A DNA stretch of 64,000 bases from Myxococcales bacterium (GTDB lineage Bacteria > Myxococcota > Myxococcia > Myxococcales > JAJYLH01), in the NCBI GenBank assembly GCA_021787845.1, contig JAJYLH010000004.1, positions 124,001 to 188,000 of the forward strand, in the 5' to 3' direction. Of this stretch, positions 30,147-39,100 are shown in pieces. The first letter of the stretch is position 1. Each line of letters starts with the position of its first letter. The notes under the pieces are model-generated. The model saw only the letters and a program-made list of their open reading frames with translations, made no database searches and had not been told where the DNA came from. The position numbers and the translations under genes were made by a program.

Positions 30147-30701
30147 CTAGGCCTGGGGCGGCTCGCTCACCCAGAGGACGGTCAGGTGGCCGGTAGCGGT
30201 GTTGAACACCATTCCGTCGGTGCCCGGCGCGAACGCGAGCTTGTCCACCTCGACCTCGCCGGCGCAGGCCGCGGCGGCCTGCTGGACGGGAGCGGTGCCG
30301 GGGGATTTCACGAGCGCAACCAGCACCAGGGCGACGGCGGCGGTGGCAGCCGCGAGGACGAGCGGCGCCTTCGCGAGGCGGCCGAAATCCAGCAGCCGGT
30401 CCCAAAGCGACTTGCTCGTCGTCGGCCGCGCCGGCTGGACCTCGGCGAGCACCCGGTCGGCGAGGCCGGCGAGAAGCGGCTTGGCGCGCTCGGCGGCGTC
30501 CTCGAAGGCGGCGACGATGGAGGCGGAGGCGACGGTCCAGGAGGCGACGAGGGGACCGCAGACCGGGCAACCCTCGGCGTGCGCGCACGCCGCGTCCCTC
30601 TGAGCGCCAGCCGCCCCGTCGAGGAGCGCAAGCGTCGACTCGAACGCCGCGCACGCCGGCGTCTCCTCGGAGGCGTCCTTTCTCGGCTTCGCTTCGCTCA
30701 T
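30147..30701 (-). CDS. Membrane anti-sigma factor with zinc-binding motif
   Basis: 184 residues. The N-terminal domain has His41-x3-Cys45-x2-Cys48 (HAEGCPVC) plus an earlier Cys17, the arrangement of the ZAS family that sequesters ECF sigma factors. A single transmembrane helix (APLVLAAATAAVALVLVALV, about residues 112-131) is followed by a short extracytoplasmic part. It lies 87 bases downstream of the sigma gene and upstream of a secreted protein. GGGGAGACG precedes the start. The role follows from motif and order; similarity to named anti-sigma factors is low. Confidence 0.75.
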   Translation of the reverse strand: MSEAKPRKDASEETPACAAFESTLALLDGAAGAQRDAACAHAEGCPVCGPLVASWTVASASIVAAFEDAAERAKPLLAGLADRVLAEVQPARPTTSKSLWDRLLDFGRLAKAPLVLAAATAAVALVLVALVKSPGTAPVQQAAAACAGEVEVDKLAFAPGTDGMVFNTATGHLTVLWVSEPPQA

Positions 30702-30788
30702 CGTCTCCCCTCTCGCCTCCTAGGCGCCGCTCCCGGGCACCATCGCGCCCGCGCCTTTGGCCTCACGCCGCCTCGCTGCCGCCGGGCT

Positions 30789-31466
30789 TCAGGACCCCTC
30801 GTCGTCGAGGTACCCCTTGAGCGCGAGCTGCATCTTGTGCCGCGCGTGGAAGAGCCGGCTCATCACCGTTCCCTTCGGCACCTTGAGCACCTGGGCCAAC
30901 TCCTCGTAGCTCAGGCCGTCCACCTCCCGGAGCAGGAGGATCGCCCGGTGGGCCTCGCTCAAGGTCGACAGCGCCCGCGTAAGCTCCCGCGACAGCTCCC
31001 CGCGCAGGGTGGCGGCCTGCGGGCTCTGGCTGCTCACGCCGTAGGGGTCGACCTCGGCGCCCTCGTCGGTCAGCGTGTTCTCCTCGACCGGCACCTTCTC
31101 GCCGCGGCCCGCCTTGCGAACCTGGTCGACCGCGAGGTTGTAGGTGATGCGGTAGAGCCAGGTGAAGAACGCCGCGTCGCCCTTGAACCCCGGCAGGTTC
31201 TGGTGGACCTTGACGAATGCCTCCTGCGTCACGTCCAACGCCTCTTCCGGGTCCTTCACGATGGAGAGGGCGAGCTGGTAGACCCGGCGCTGATGGCGCT
31301 CGACGAGACGCCGGAAGGCCGCGGCGTCGCCGGCCTTGGCGCGGGCGACGAGCGCGGCGTCCTCGGGCTCACCAGGCGCAACGCGCCCAGAGCTCGCTCT
31401 GGGACCCTTCGCCTCCGGGACGACGGGCGCCACCGGCCCCTCCGGCGCAGCCTGCCGTCCGCTCAT
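30789..31466 (-). CDS. ECF RNA polymerase sigma factor
   Basis: 225 residues. After a 35-residue Pro/Ala extension, region 2 is recognised by YQLALSIVKDPEEALDVTQEAFVKVHQNLPGFKGDAAFFTWLYRITYNLAVDQVRK, and region 4 by ALSTLSEAHRAILLLREVDGLSYEELAQVLKVPKGTVMSRLFHARHKMQ. No extra domain is present. It heads a cassette with a ZAS-type anti-sigma gene, so it is probably held inactive until an envelope signal releases it. Region 31467-31615 upstream should hold its autoregulated promoter, but I see no certain box. Confidence 0.93.
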   Translation of the reverse strand: MSGRQAAPEGPVAPVVPEAKGPRASSGRVAPGEPEDAALVARAKAGDAAAFRRLVERHQRRVYQLALSIVKDPEEALDVTQEAFVKVHQNLPGFKGDAAFFTWLYRITYNLAVDQVRKAGRGEKVPVEENTLTDEGAEVDPYGVSSQSPQAATLRGELSRELTRALSTLSEAHRAILLLREVDGLSYEELAQVLKVPKGTVMSRLFHARHKMQLALKGYLDDEGS

Positions 31467-31615
31467 CCGACGAAGGTCTCCGCCGTTCTATTCATCGCCG
31501 TCCCAAGAGAAGGCAGAGTCGTGCGGCTCCCATCCAGGCGAAGGGAGGGGTAGCACGAACCGCGCCCGGCCGACAGACCCGAGGCGGCGTCGGCAAAGCG
31601 TTCGGCCGGCTGCTC

Positions 31616-32710
31616 CTAGCCGGCGGCGGCGAGGGAGGCGAGGCGGAGGCGGGCGCGCTTGCGCCGGTCGCGCCACTCGACGAGGTGGGCGAGGCCGTAC
31701 ATGGCGAGGTTCATCGCGGCCATCGCGGCGATCGCTTGCGGGAGGGAGAGGACGCCGTGGAGCGGGTTCGACCAGTGGCCGTAGGCGAGCTCGACGTGGA
31801 TGAGGTAGATGGAGAGCGAGTGACGGCCGACGAGCTGGAGCGGATCCGCTTGGTGGAAGCGCTCCTTGTACCGCGTCACGACCTCGGCGCACAGCCAGAG
31901 GACGAGGAGCTGGACGCTCAGCCGCTCGGCCATGTAGGCGGGCGAAGCCTTCCACCAGTCGTAACGGGGATAGAGGTGGAACGATCCGTGATTGAGCGCG
32001 AAGGCAGCGACCCAGAGGGCGAGGGCGACAAGTCCCCAGCGACGGGCCCAGCCGCGCACCCGGGGGGGATCGGGGGCGCGGTCGAGCAGGCGGGCCAGTG
32101 ACTCGCCGACGACGAAGCCGAGCGCGGCGAAGGCGAGCCAGGGGAAGAGGGGAAAGAGAACGAGGGGGCCGGTGCCGGCGAAGTAGTTCCCCAGGAGCGG
32201 TGTCGGGAAGCTCAGCGGGTGGCCGGCGACCAGGGGCGCGCAGAGGAGGAAGGCGAGGCCGAGCGCCGCCGCGAGCACGCTGGAGGCGCGGCCGGAGCGC
32301 GCCAGCGCGCTGAGACCCGCGACCAGGGCCAGGGCGACGCCCATGCAATTCAGGATGTCGACCCGGAAGATCATCGGCCAGTCGTTGAGGTGGTTTCGGT
32401 CGAGGAAGAAGATCGCCAGGCGGAAAGCGAAAGCGATACCGAGGATGTAGAGCCCTCTCTGGATGCCGGTGCGCAGACGCTTTCCGGGAGCGATGCCCTT
32501 ACGCCGTTCGGCGGCGAGGACGAGGGCGCTGGAGAGGCCGGCGAGGAAGAGAAAGCCCGGCGCCGGCAGCCCGCCCAGGGCGCGCAGGGCGCGGTAGAGG
32601 TGCCCGTGCCGGTCGCCGTCCACAATCCAGGCGTCGATGGTGTGGTGGAGCACCATCAGCACCACCACCACGCCTCGGTGGACGTCGATGAACGGCTGCC
32701 GCTTCTTCAT
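31616..32710 (-). CDS. Membrane acyltransferase, DUF1624/HGSNAT-like
   Basis: 364 residues, about nine or ten transmembrane helices. The N-terminus QPFIDVHRGVVVVLMVLHHTIDAW carries the R-G...M...H pattern of the heparan-alpha-glucosaminide N-acetyltransferase catalytic family, which transfers acetyl groups across a membrane to sugars. Hydrophobic helices follow (LYILGIAFAFRLAIFFL, GLVALALWVAAFALNHG) with a basic C-terminus. The next gene upstream in the same direction is a glycosyltransferase 32 bases away, so decoration of a surface glycan is a reasonable inference. An OpgC-like acyltransferase is an alternative. Confidence 0.8.
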   Translation of the reverse strand: MKKRQPFIDVHRGVVVVLMVLHHTIDAWIVDGDRHGHLYRALRALGGLPAPGFLFLAGLSSALVLAAERRKGIAPGKRLRTGIQRGLYILGIAFAFRLAIFFLDRNHLNDWPMIFRVDILNCMGVALALVAGLSALARSGRASSVLAAALGLAFLLCAPLVAGHPLSFPTPLLGNYFAGTGPLVLFPLFPWLAFAALGFVVGESLARLLDRAPDPPRVRGWARRWGLVALALWVAAFALNHGSFHLYPRYDWWKASPAYMAERLSVQLLVLWLCAEVVTRYKERFHQADPLQLVGRHSLSIYLIHVELAYGHWSNPLHGVLSLPQAIAAMAAMNLAMYGLAHLVEWRDRRKRARLRLASLAAAG

Positions 32711-32742
32711 GAGCCATCCGGGCGCTCTCGACGCGCTGCCCT

Positions 32743-33819
32743 CTACAACAGCCCTGCCGCAGCCCGGTCGAGCAGGCCGTCGACCACCTCGAAGGTCCGG
32801 TCGTTCCCCGGCTGGTCGTAGGCCGCCAGCGCCGCCTCGCAGGAGGGGATCGCCTCGACGAAAGCGCCGACGGCCTGCGGGGTGAGCGCCTTCGCGTGCC
32901 GGCCGTAGCCGAGCTTCTCCAGGTAGAGCGCGTTGAGCACCTGCTCGAACTGGCCGACGAGGGGCACCGAGAGCAAGGGCTTGCGCAGGTAGACGGCCTC
33001 CCCCATCAGGGTGAAGCCGCCGCCGGCGATCACCCCGAGGCTCGTCGCCAGGTCCTCGATGAAGCCCGCCTCGGAGAAGGGGCGGTAGCGCAGCCGCCCC
33101 TCGACGACCTCCTCCTTCAGCTCGCGGCGCACCCCGTAGACGCGGCACTCGAGGCCGGTCGCCTCCAGCATCGCCGGCAGCTCCCGGTTCGTGTCGCTCG
33201 TCTGGTAGACGAGCAGGTGGCTGCCCCGGCGGACAAGCGCCCGGGCGGCGAGAATCTGCGGCCGGAGGATGGGCGGGACGAGCGTCGTGCGCTCCTTGCG
33301 GACCGGCGGGTAGAAGAAGGTCGAGATGACGTAGTGGTTCGCGAAGGGGAGCTTGCTCTTGACGACGGCCTTGGCGAGCTGGAACGGTCCTTCGTGCCCG
33401 GCCAGGAGCTCCGGGGCGTGCCGGCAGCGGTTGATCACCTGCATGTTGTCGATGTCGATCACCGGCAGCCCTCTCGCTTTCGCGTAGAGGTAGGTCCAGC
33501 TCTCGAAATCGCTCACCACCACTTCCGGGTCGAACTTCTGCATCAGCTCGAAGTAGGCGGCGATGTTCTCGGGGAGGCCGGTGAGCGCGGCGGCGACGTT
33601 CTCCAGCGCGGTCAAACGTTTTTGCACCTCGTTGTCCTGGTAGACCATCGTCAGGCCCCAGATCCGGTGCACCCCCGCGAACTTCTTCTGCAAGAGCTCG
33701 TAGGCGCGGTTCGAGACCATCACGTGGACGTCGTGCCGCTCGACCAGGCGGTCGAGCAGGACCTGCGAACGAATGGCGTGGCCCATCCCCTCGCCGACGA
33801 CGCCGTACAGGATGCGCAT
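32743..33819 (-). CDS. Glycosyltransferase, MJ1255/GT28-like
   Basis: 358 residues. ILYGVVGEGMGHAIRSQVLLDRL is the N-terminal Gly-rich donor loop of the MJ1255-type family related to MurG/UDP-glucuronosyltransferases, and VIAGGGFTLMGEAVYLRKPLLSVPLVGQFEQVLNA is the C-terminal nucleotide-sugar binding region. No membrane segment is seen. AAGGG precedes the ATG at 33819. It sits between a PPC lipoprotein gene and the acyltransferase, all leftward, as part of a surface-polysaccharide or lipid-glycosylation set. The substrate is unknown. Confidence 0.82.
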   Translation of the reverse strand: MRILYGVVGEGMGHAIRSQVLLDRLVERHDVHVMVSNRAYELLQKKFAGVHRIWGLTMVYQDNEVQKRLTALENVAAALTGLPENIAAYFELMQKFDPEVVVSDFESWTYLYAKARGLPVIDIDNMQVINRCRHAPELLAGHEGPFQLAKAVVKSKLPFANHYVISTFFYPPVRKERTTLVPPILRPQILAARALVRRGSHLLVYQTSDTNRELPAMLEATGLECRVYGVRRELKEEVVEGRLRYRPFSEAGFIEDLATSLGVIAGGGFTLMGEAVYLRKPLLSVPLVGQFEQVLNALYLEKLGYGRHAKALTPQAVGAFVEAIPSCEAALAAYDQPGNDRTFEVVDGLLDRAAAGLL

Positions 33820-33846
33820 CAAGAGCCCTTTCGGATGGCGGGGGCG

Positions 33847-35979
33847 CTACCGCCCATCGACGGTGAGGACGTAGTCGGCCGGGCCGCTCGCGGTGGCGAC
33901 CGACCAGTCGTAGCGGACCTCGGCGTAGTAGGTCCCCGGCGGCAGGGCAACCGAGGCGGTCGCGAGATAGGTCCCGTTGCCGCTGTCCGCGAGCGCGTAG
34001 TAGCCGCCCCCGCTGTTGGTGATGCCGACCAGGACTTGGGGGGTGCCGCCTCGCAGCCCGGGGTAGACCGTCGCGGTGATCGTGAGCGAGGTGGAAAGGG
34101 TGAACGCGTAGTCGTCGACGTCGGTGATGCTGTCGAGCGTTCCCGCGGCGACCGCGTGAAGGTTCTGGTCGAGCGGGAGCGAGGTCGCGGTCTGGGGCGT
34201 GTCGTTCGGCTCGGTTTCGAAGACCGCCTCGGTCTTGCGCGCGGACGCGGTGAACTGGAAGCCTCCCCCGGCGGCGGCCGCGACTTCGAAGAGCAGGAGG
34301 GAACCGGAGCCGGTGAGCCGCGGCGCTACCGTCTCGTCGGCGCCGGCGCCACCGGTGTCGCTCGTCTCGAGCGGGTCGACTGCGGTCTGGGGGAACATGC
34401 TCAAGGTGGCGTCGACGCTGGCCTCGGGATGGACGGTGGCGCCCAGGTCCTCGTCGTTGCCGGCATAAACGGCGAACCAGCTCGCGCCGGCGTCGGGCGA
34501 GGTCGCCTGGAGCGCCGCCTGGTCGCCGACGTTCAAGGGCCCGACCAGGGTCACGGGGAGGAGCGCCGCCTTCAGGGTGTACTCCTCCTGCACCTTGCCG
34601 GCGTTGTAGGTCCGATCGTTGGCGACGACGTAGTAATGCCCGGCCTCGCCGGCGGAGAAGAAGCGGGCGAGGTGGAAGGCTCGGCCGCTGGCGACGACCC
34701 GGTAGTGCTGGTCGCGAATCTCGATCAGCGGGTCGATCTGGGAGCCGCTCGGTGTCTCCATCGTCACGTCGAGGAGGGCGTTGGCGGGCACGTCGACCGA
34801 GTAGACGTCGACGCCGCCGTCGGCGAGGTCCGACCGGTACGAGAACGGCTGCTGCGACAAATCGCCCATCGCCACCGTGTGAACCGACGTCACGGTCAGG
34901 GTGTAGGGCGGGGTCGGCCCGAGGGCGTAGACGTCGTCGGCGAAGAGGAGCGCTCGCCCCGGGCTGAAGGCCACCCGCTGGGGGTTCATCGCGGTGAGGG
35001 TGCCGTAGGTCGTGTCGTCGGTCGCGTTCAGGGCGAGCGTGCCATCGGCGGAAAGCCCCCACAGCGCTCGCTGGCCGGGGAACGGCGCGGTGGGGTCGGG
35101 CGGCGCGAGGGTGACGTCGTAGAGCGGCGCGGCGGCGGTCACCTGCAGCGCGAGGGGCGTCAGGCTCTCGGTCTGACCGGTAGCGGCGGTGCCTGGCGTG
35201 AGCGGTGCGGGGGAGCCCAAGGGGAGCTGGGTCACGTCGACGGTGTAGGTGAATCCGCTCCCGCCGTAGGGCAGCCCCTGCTGGGTGAAGGCATCCTGGT
35301 CGGCCACCAAGACGAGCCAGTCGCCGTCCGAGGGAAGCACCACGTCGCGGGAGGGACGGCGCGAGTCGATGGTGAGCGCGAGGCGGACGAAGCTGCCCGT
35401 CTGGTCGAGGGTGCAGACGTCGGTGCCGGTCGAGGTGCAGGGCTCGAGGGCGATGCCGATGGTCGGCGCGCCGACGGCCAGGCCCTGGAAGTGGAGGCGC
35501 TCGAGCTTCTTTCCGCTGAAGATGAAGCCGTCGAAGTCCGGCACCGCGACGCCGCCGGCGCCGGCGGTGGGCGGGTCGATGGTCCCGCCGAGGACCACGG
35601 CAGGCGCGCCGATGGCCGGCAGCGTGAAGCGGGTGCTCTTGCCCGGCGGGATGTTCGGCTCGGGGCCTTCGGGCACGGTGACCCGCTTCATCGGGTCGAC
35701 GGTGTTGCAGACGCCGCCGTCGTCCTCGGTGCCCGGGCCGCAGGTGATGGTCTCGGCCGTGCACTGGCCATCCTTCTCGACGGTGCCGGTGCCGCAGGAC
35801 AGGGTGCTCGTCGGGACGCAGCTCTCGCCGACGAGCTTGGTTCCGGCGCCGCACTTGGAGAGGGCGGCGGGGACGCACTGTCCGTTCTGGTCGCGGGTGT
35901 CCGGCCCGCAGACGAGGCTCGCCTTGCACCCGGCCGCGCCGAGCGCGAGCGCGAGCATTCCCATCGGCCACCGCGCCAT
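33847..35979 (-). CDS. Large surface lipoprotein with Cys repeats and PPC domains
   Basis: 710 residues. Lipobox GAAGC (Cys18). Residues about 20-95 hold four short repeats of the form CGxGTxxxxGxC (KCGAGTKLVGESC, SCGTGTVEKDGQC, TCGPGTEDDGGVC). The rest is beta-rich. A C-terminal segment, FETEPNDTPQTATSLPLDQNLHAVAAGTLDSITDVDDYAFTL, is a clear pre-peptidase C-terminal (PPC) domain, and an earlier PPC-like copy spans about 380-480 (GGVDVYSVDVPANALLDVTMET). No protease is attached. The gene is divergent from the giant PKD protein, suggesting both belong to the cell surface. Confidence 0.75.
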   Translation of the reverse strand: MARWPMGMLALALGAAGCKASLVCGPDTRDQNGQCVPAALSKCGAGTKLVGESCVPTSTLSCGTGTVEKDGQCTAETITCGPGTEDDGGVCNTVDPMKRVTVPEGPEPNIPPGKSTRFTLPAIGAPAVVLGGTIDPPTAGAGGVAVPDFDGFIFSGKKLERLHFQGLAVGAPTIGIALEPCTSTGTDVCTLDQTGSFVRLALTIDSRRPSRDVVLPSDGDWLVLVADQDAFTQQGLPYGGSGFTYTVDVTQLPLGSPAPLTPGTAATGQTESLTPLALQVTAAAPLYDVTLAPPDPTAPFPGQRALWGLSADGTLALNATDDTTYGTLTAMNPQRVAFSPGRALLFADDVYALGPTPPYTLTVTSVHTVAMGDLSQQPFSYRSDLADGGVDVYSVDVPANALLDVTMETPSGSQIDPLIEIRDQHYRVVASGRAFHLARFFSAGEAGHYYVVANDRTYNAGKVQEEYTLKAALLPVTLVGPLNVGDQAALQATSPDAGASWFAVYAGNDEDLGATVHPEASVDATLSMFPQTAVDPLETSDTGGAGADETVAPRLTGSGSLLLFEVAAAAGGGFQFTASARKTEAVFETEPNDTPQTATSLPLDQNLHAVAAGTLDSITDVDDYAFTLSTSLTITATVYPGLRGGTPQVLVGITNSGGGYYALADSGNGTYLATASVALPPGTYYAEVRYDWSVATASGPADYVLTVDGR

Positions 35980-36141
35980 CGAAACGCCTCCGTGAGATCT
36001 GAAGGATCGTGGGCGCCCGGCGCGAGGTCGTCAAGCGGGGCGGGGCCGGTCTTGTCGCGGCGGCTGCCTCGGGTGTCGGTCCACGTTCGATCGCGTGTAC
36101 CATCGCGAGCCGGCTGGGAGCGGGGGATTTCGGAGCCGCGC

Positions 36142-39100
36142 ATGTCTCTGAGGACGAGCCTCATCGCGGTCGCGGCGCTCGCGACCCTCCTGCCGTCCGG
36201 CGTGGCGTCGGCGGACCCCTGCAACTTCGGCCCCCAGGATTTCTCGGGCGACTGGACCCTCGACGGCAGTGAGATCCTCTGCTCCGGGACCTACCACGTC
36301 AGCGGGACGGTGACGATACCGGCGGGCACCCAGGTGCAGCTCGGAACCACGAGCGGTGCCGGAACCCAGGTCGTCATCATCGCTCAGCGGGCGCTCGTCC
36401 ATGGCACCGTCGTCGGTGACGGGGTCGGGCGCGGGGGGGGCGCCGGGTGCCACGGCGTTCGGCTCGGGGGTGGCAACGATGGATACATCCCCGGCAACGG
36501 CGGCGGCGGGGGCGCGCCGGCCTACACCACGAACAACACCTTTCGGGGCGGCTCGGGCGGCGGGGGCGGCGGGTACGGCGGCGCCGGAGGAACCGGAGGC
36601 CAGGGCAACAACCCCGACACGACTCCGGGAACCGGCGGAATCGAGATCGGGACCGCGGGGATCGGTGCCAATCCCAGCATCTCGGATGTGGTCATCGGCT
36701 CCGGCGGCGGCGGCGGGAGCTGTTCGACGGATTCGAACGGCGACTACGGCGGCAACGGCGGCCGAGGCGGCGCGGGGCTCGCCATCGTCGCCAAGGACAT
36801 CGACGTCCAGCCGGACACCGGCTCGCCGCCGAGCATCAGCATGGGCGGCGGCGCCGGGCAGGACACGCCAGACGGAACCTCGGCGGGCGGCGGCGGCGGC
36901 GGCGGGTCGGGCGGGACGATCGCGCTGGTCGGGACCGAGCAGGTCACGATCAACTACAACGGGGCGAATCCAGCCCTCGCGGCGGATGGCGCTGGCGGAG
37001 GGCATGGCGGAGAGACAACACCCGGAGCTGGCATTGTCCGCAAGGGCGGCGGGGGCGGCGGCGGTGCCGGTGGGCGCATCAAGATCGCCCGGCCGCTGGG
37101 CTGTCCGAACTTCCCGAACGCCTTCGTCGGTGGTGCCGGCGGCAGCGCGCACTCGAGTGGGAAGCCTGGCTCCGCGGGCAGCGCCGGCACGTACGACTGC
37201 GCCATCCTCGACGCGCCTCCCGTCGTCTCGTCGCTCTCGCTGTCGCGCACCCAGTTGGACGTTTCGGATCCGACCGGCGTCACCCTGACCGCCGGGAGCA
37301 CCACCAACCCGTACCTGCGGCGCATCGAGTACGAGTTCGACTGCCAGGGCAACGGGAGCTACGGCGCCCCGCAGACCTCGAACAGCTACACCTGCCACTA
37401 CGCGAAGACCGGCGCCTACCAGCCGGTGGTGAGAGCGAGCGATTGGAACTCGATTCAGATCACGATTCCTCAGCATCCGAGCCCTCCAGGAGGGGCGACG
37501 CCGGGCACTTACGATCCCGGGACCTTCGCGTTCGGCGACACGTCGACGGCGACCGCGGCGACGGTCAGCGTCAACCCGCTCCCCCAGGTGACGATCAAGC
37601 AAAGCGGCAACAAAGAAGAAGGCGCGATTCAGACGTTCACCGCGACCATCACCGATCCGGCGAACGACACCTTCAGCACCCACTGGGATTTCGGCGACGG
37701 TTCGACCGCGGAGACCCCCCCGTCGGCGGCGAAGTCCGTGGCCCAGACCCACGCCTTCGCGGACGACGGGACCTACACCGTCACCGTCACCGTCACCGAC
37801 AACGACGGCGGAACAGACACGGCGACGCTTCAGGTCCCCATCGCCAACGTGCCGCCGACGGTGACGCTCGGTTCCCTGGCCAGTTCCTACGCTACGACGC
37901 CCGAGACGCTCTCGGCGAGCGCGACCGACCCGTCGAGCGCCGACAGCGCGGCGGGCTTCGCCTACGACTTCACGGTGACCGACCCGTCCGGCGCGGCCAC
38001 CGTTCTCCACGTCGCCGCGACCGCGAACAACGGCAGCGGCGTGTCGGCGACCTACACCCCGGCGACGGCTGGCACCTACACGGTGAGCGTCACCGCCACC
38101 GACAAGGACAACGGCATCAGCGCGCCGGCGACCGGCAGCTTCACCGCACTGGCGCCAGCGCCAATCGTGGAGCTGACCCCGACGCCGGCCGACGCCACGG
38201 TGCCCGAGTCCGGTACCGCTCTCCAGGTCGACGCCTCCTGGACCGATCCGCTCCCGGCGGACCGCAGCGCTCCTTTCTCCTATGTCTGGGATTTCGGCGA
38301 CGGCTCCGCGCTGGTGAGTGGCAAGACCGCCGACCCCGATTTCACTTCCACCTCGGTGACTCATCAGTACGCGAACAGCGGTAGCTACCCGTTGAAGCTC
38401 GAGGTGACGAACGCGGCGGGCGCGATGGGAACGGCATCGCTCCAGGTCACCGTGACGAAGGTGCCGCCGACGCTGACCCTGAGCCCGCCGAGCGCCATCG
38501 TCGAGGCGATGACGGCAATCTCCTTCCAGGCCAGCGCGACCGGGCCGTCGCCCTCGGACACCCAGGCCCCCTACCAGTACACGTTCACCTGGGGCGACCA
38601 AACCAACGACATCGTGTCGGGCGGACCGCAGGTGAACGAGAGCCATCGGTATCAGGATGTCGGCACCTATACCGTCACCGTGACCGCGACGGACCAGGAA
38701 GGCGTGACGAGCGCTCAGGCGAAGGCGACGGTGCAGGTGACCGATGTCGCGCCGACGGTCACCTTGACCGGAGCGCAGACCGGCAACGAAGGCGACACCC
38801 TCGCCTTCGCGGCGACAGGGCACGACGTGTCGCCGGCCGACCAAGCACGCGGGTTCACCTACACCTGGGATTTCGGCGACGGCACGCCGGCCGCGAGCGG
38901 CCCCGCCACCGACTCGCATGCCTTCGAGAAGGCGGGCGACTACAAGGTGACGGTCACCGCCAGGGACACCGCGAGGCTGAGCGGCTCGGCTACGCTCCCG
39001 GTCTCCATCGCGAACGTCGCGCCCACGGTCGACCTCGGCGGCGACCGCGACGCCCTGAAGAACGTGCCGCTCGTGTTCGCGCCGACGGTCACCGACCCGG

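Noticed and set aside
32896-36141. Upstream in-frame extension of the giant PKD protein
   Set aside because: It runs antisense across the glycosyltransferase and the PPC lipoprotein, both clear genes, and the real start has a signal peptide and a GGAG site.
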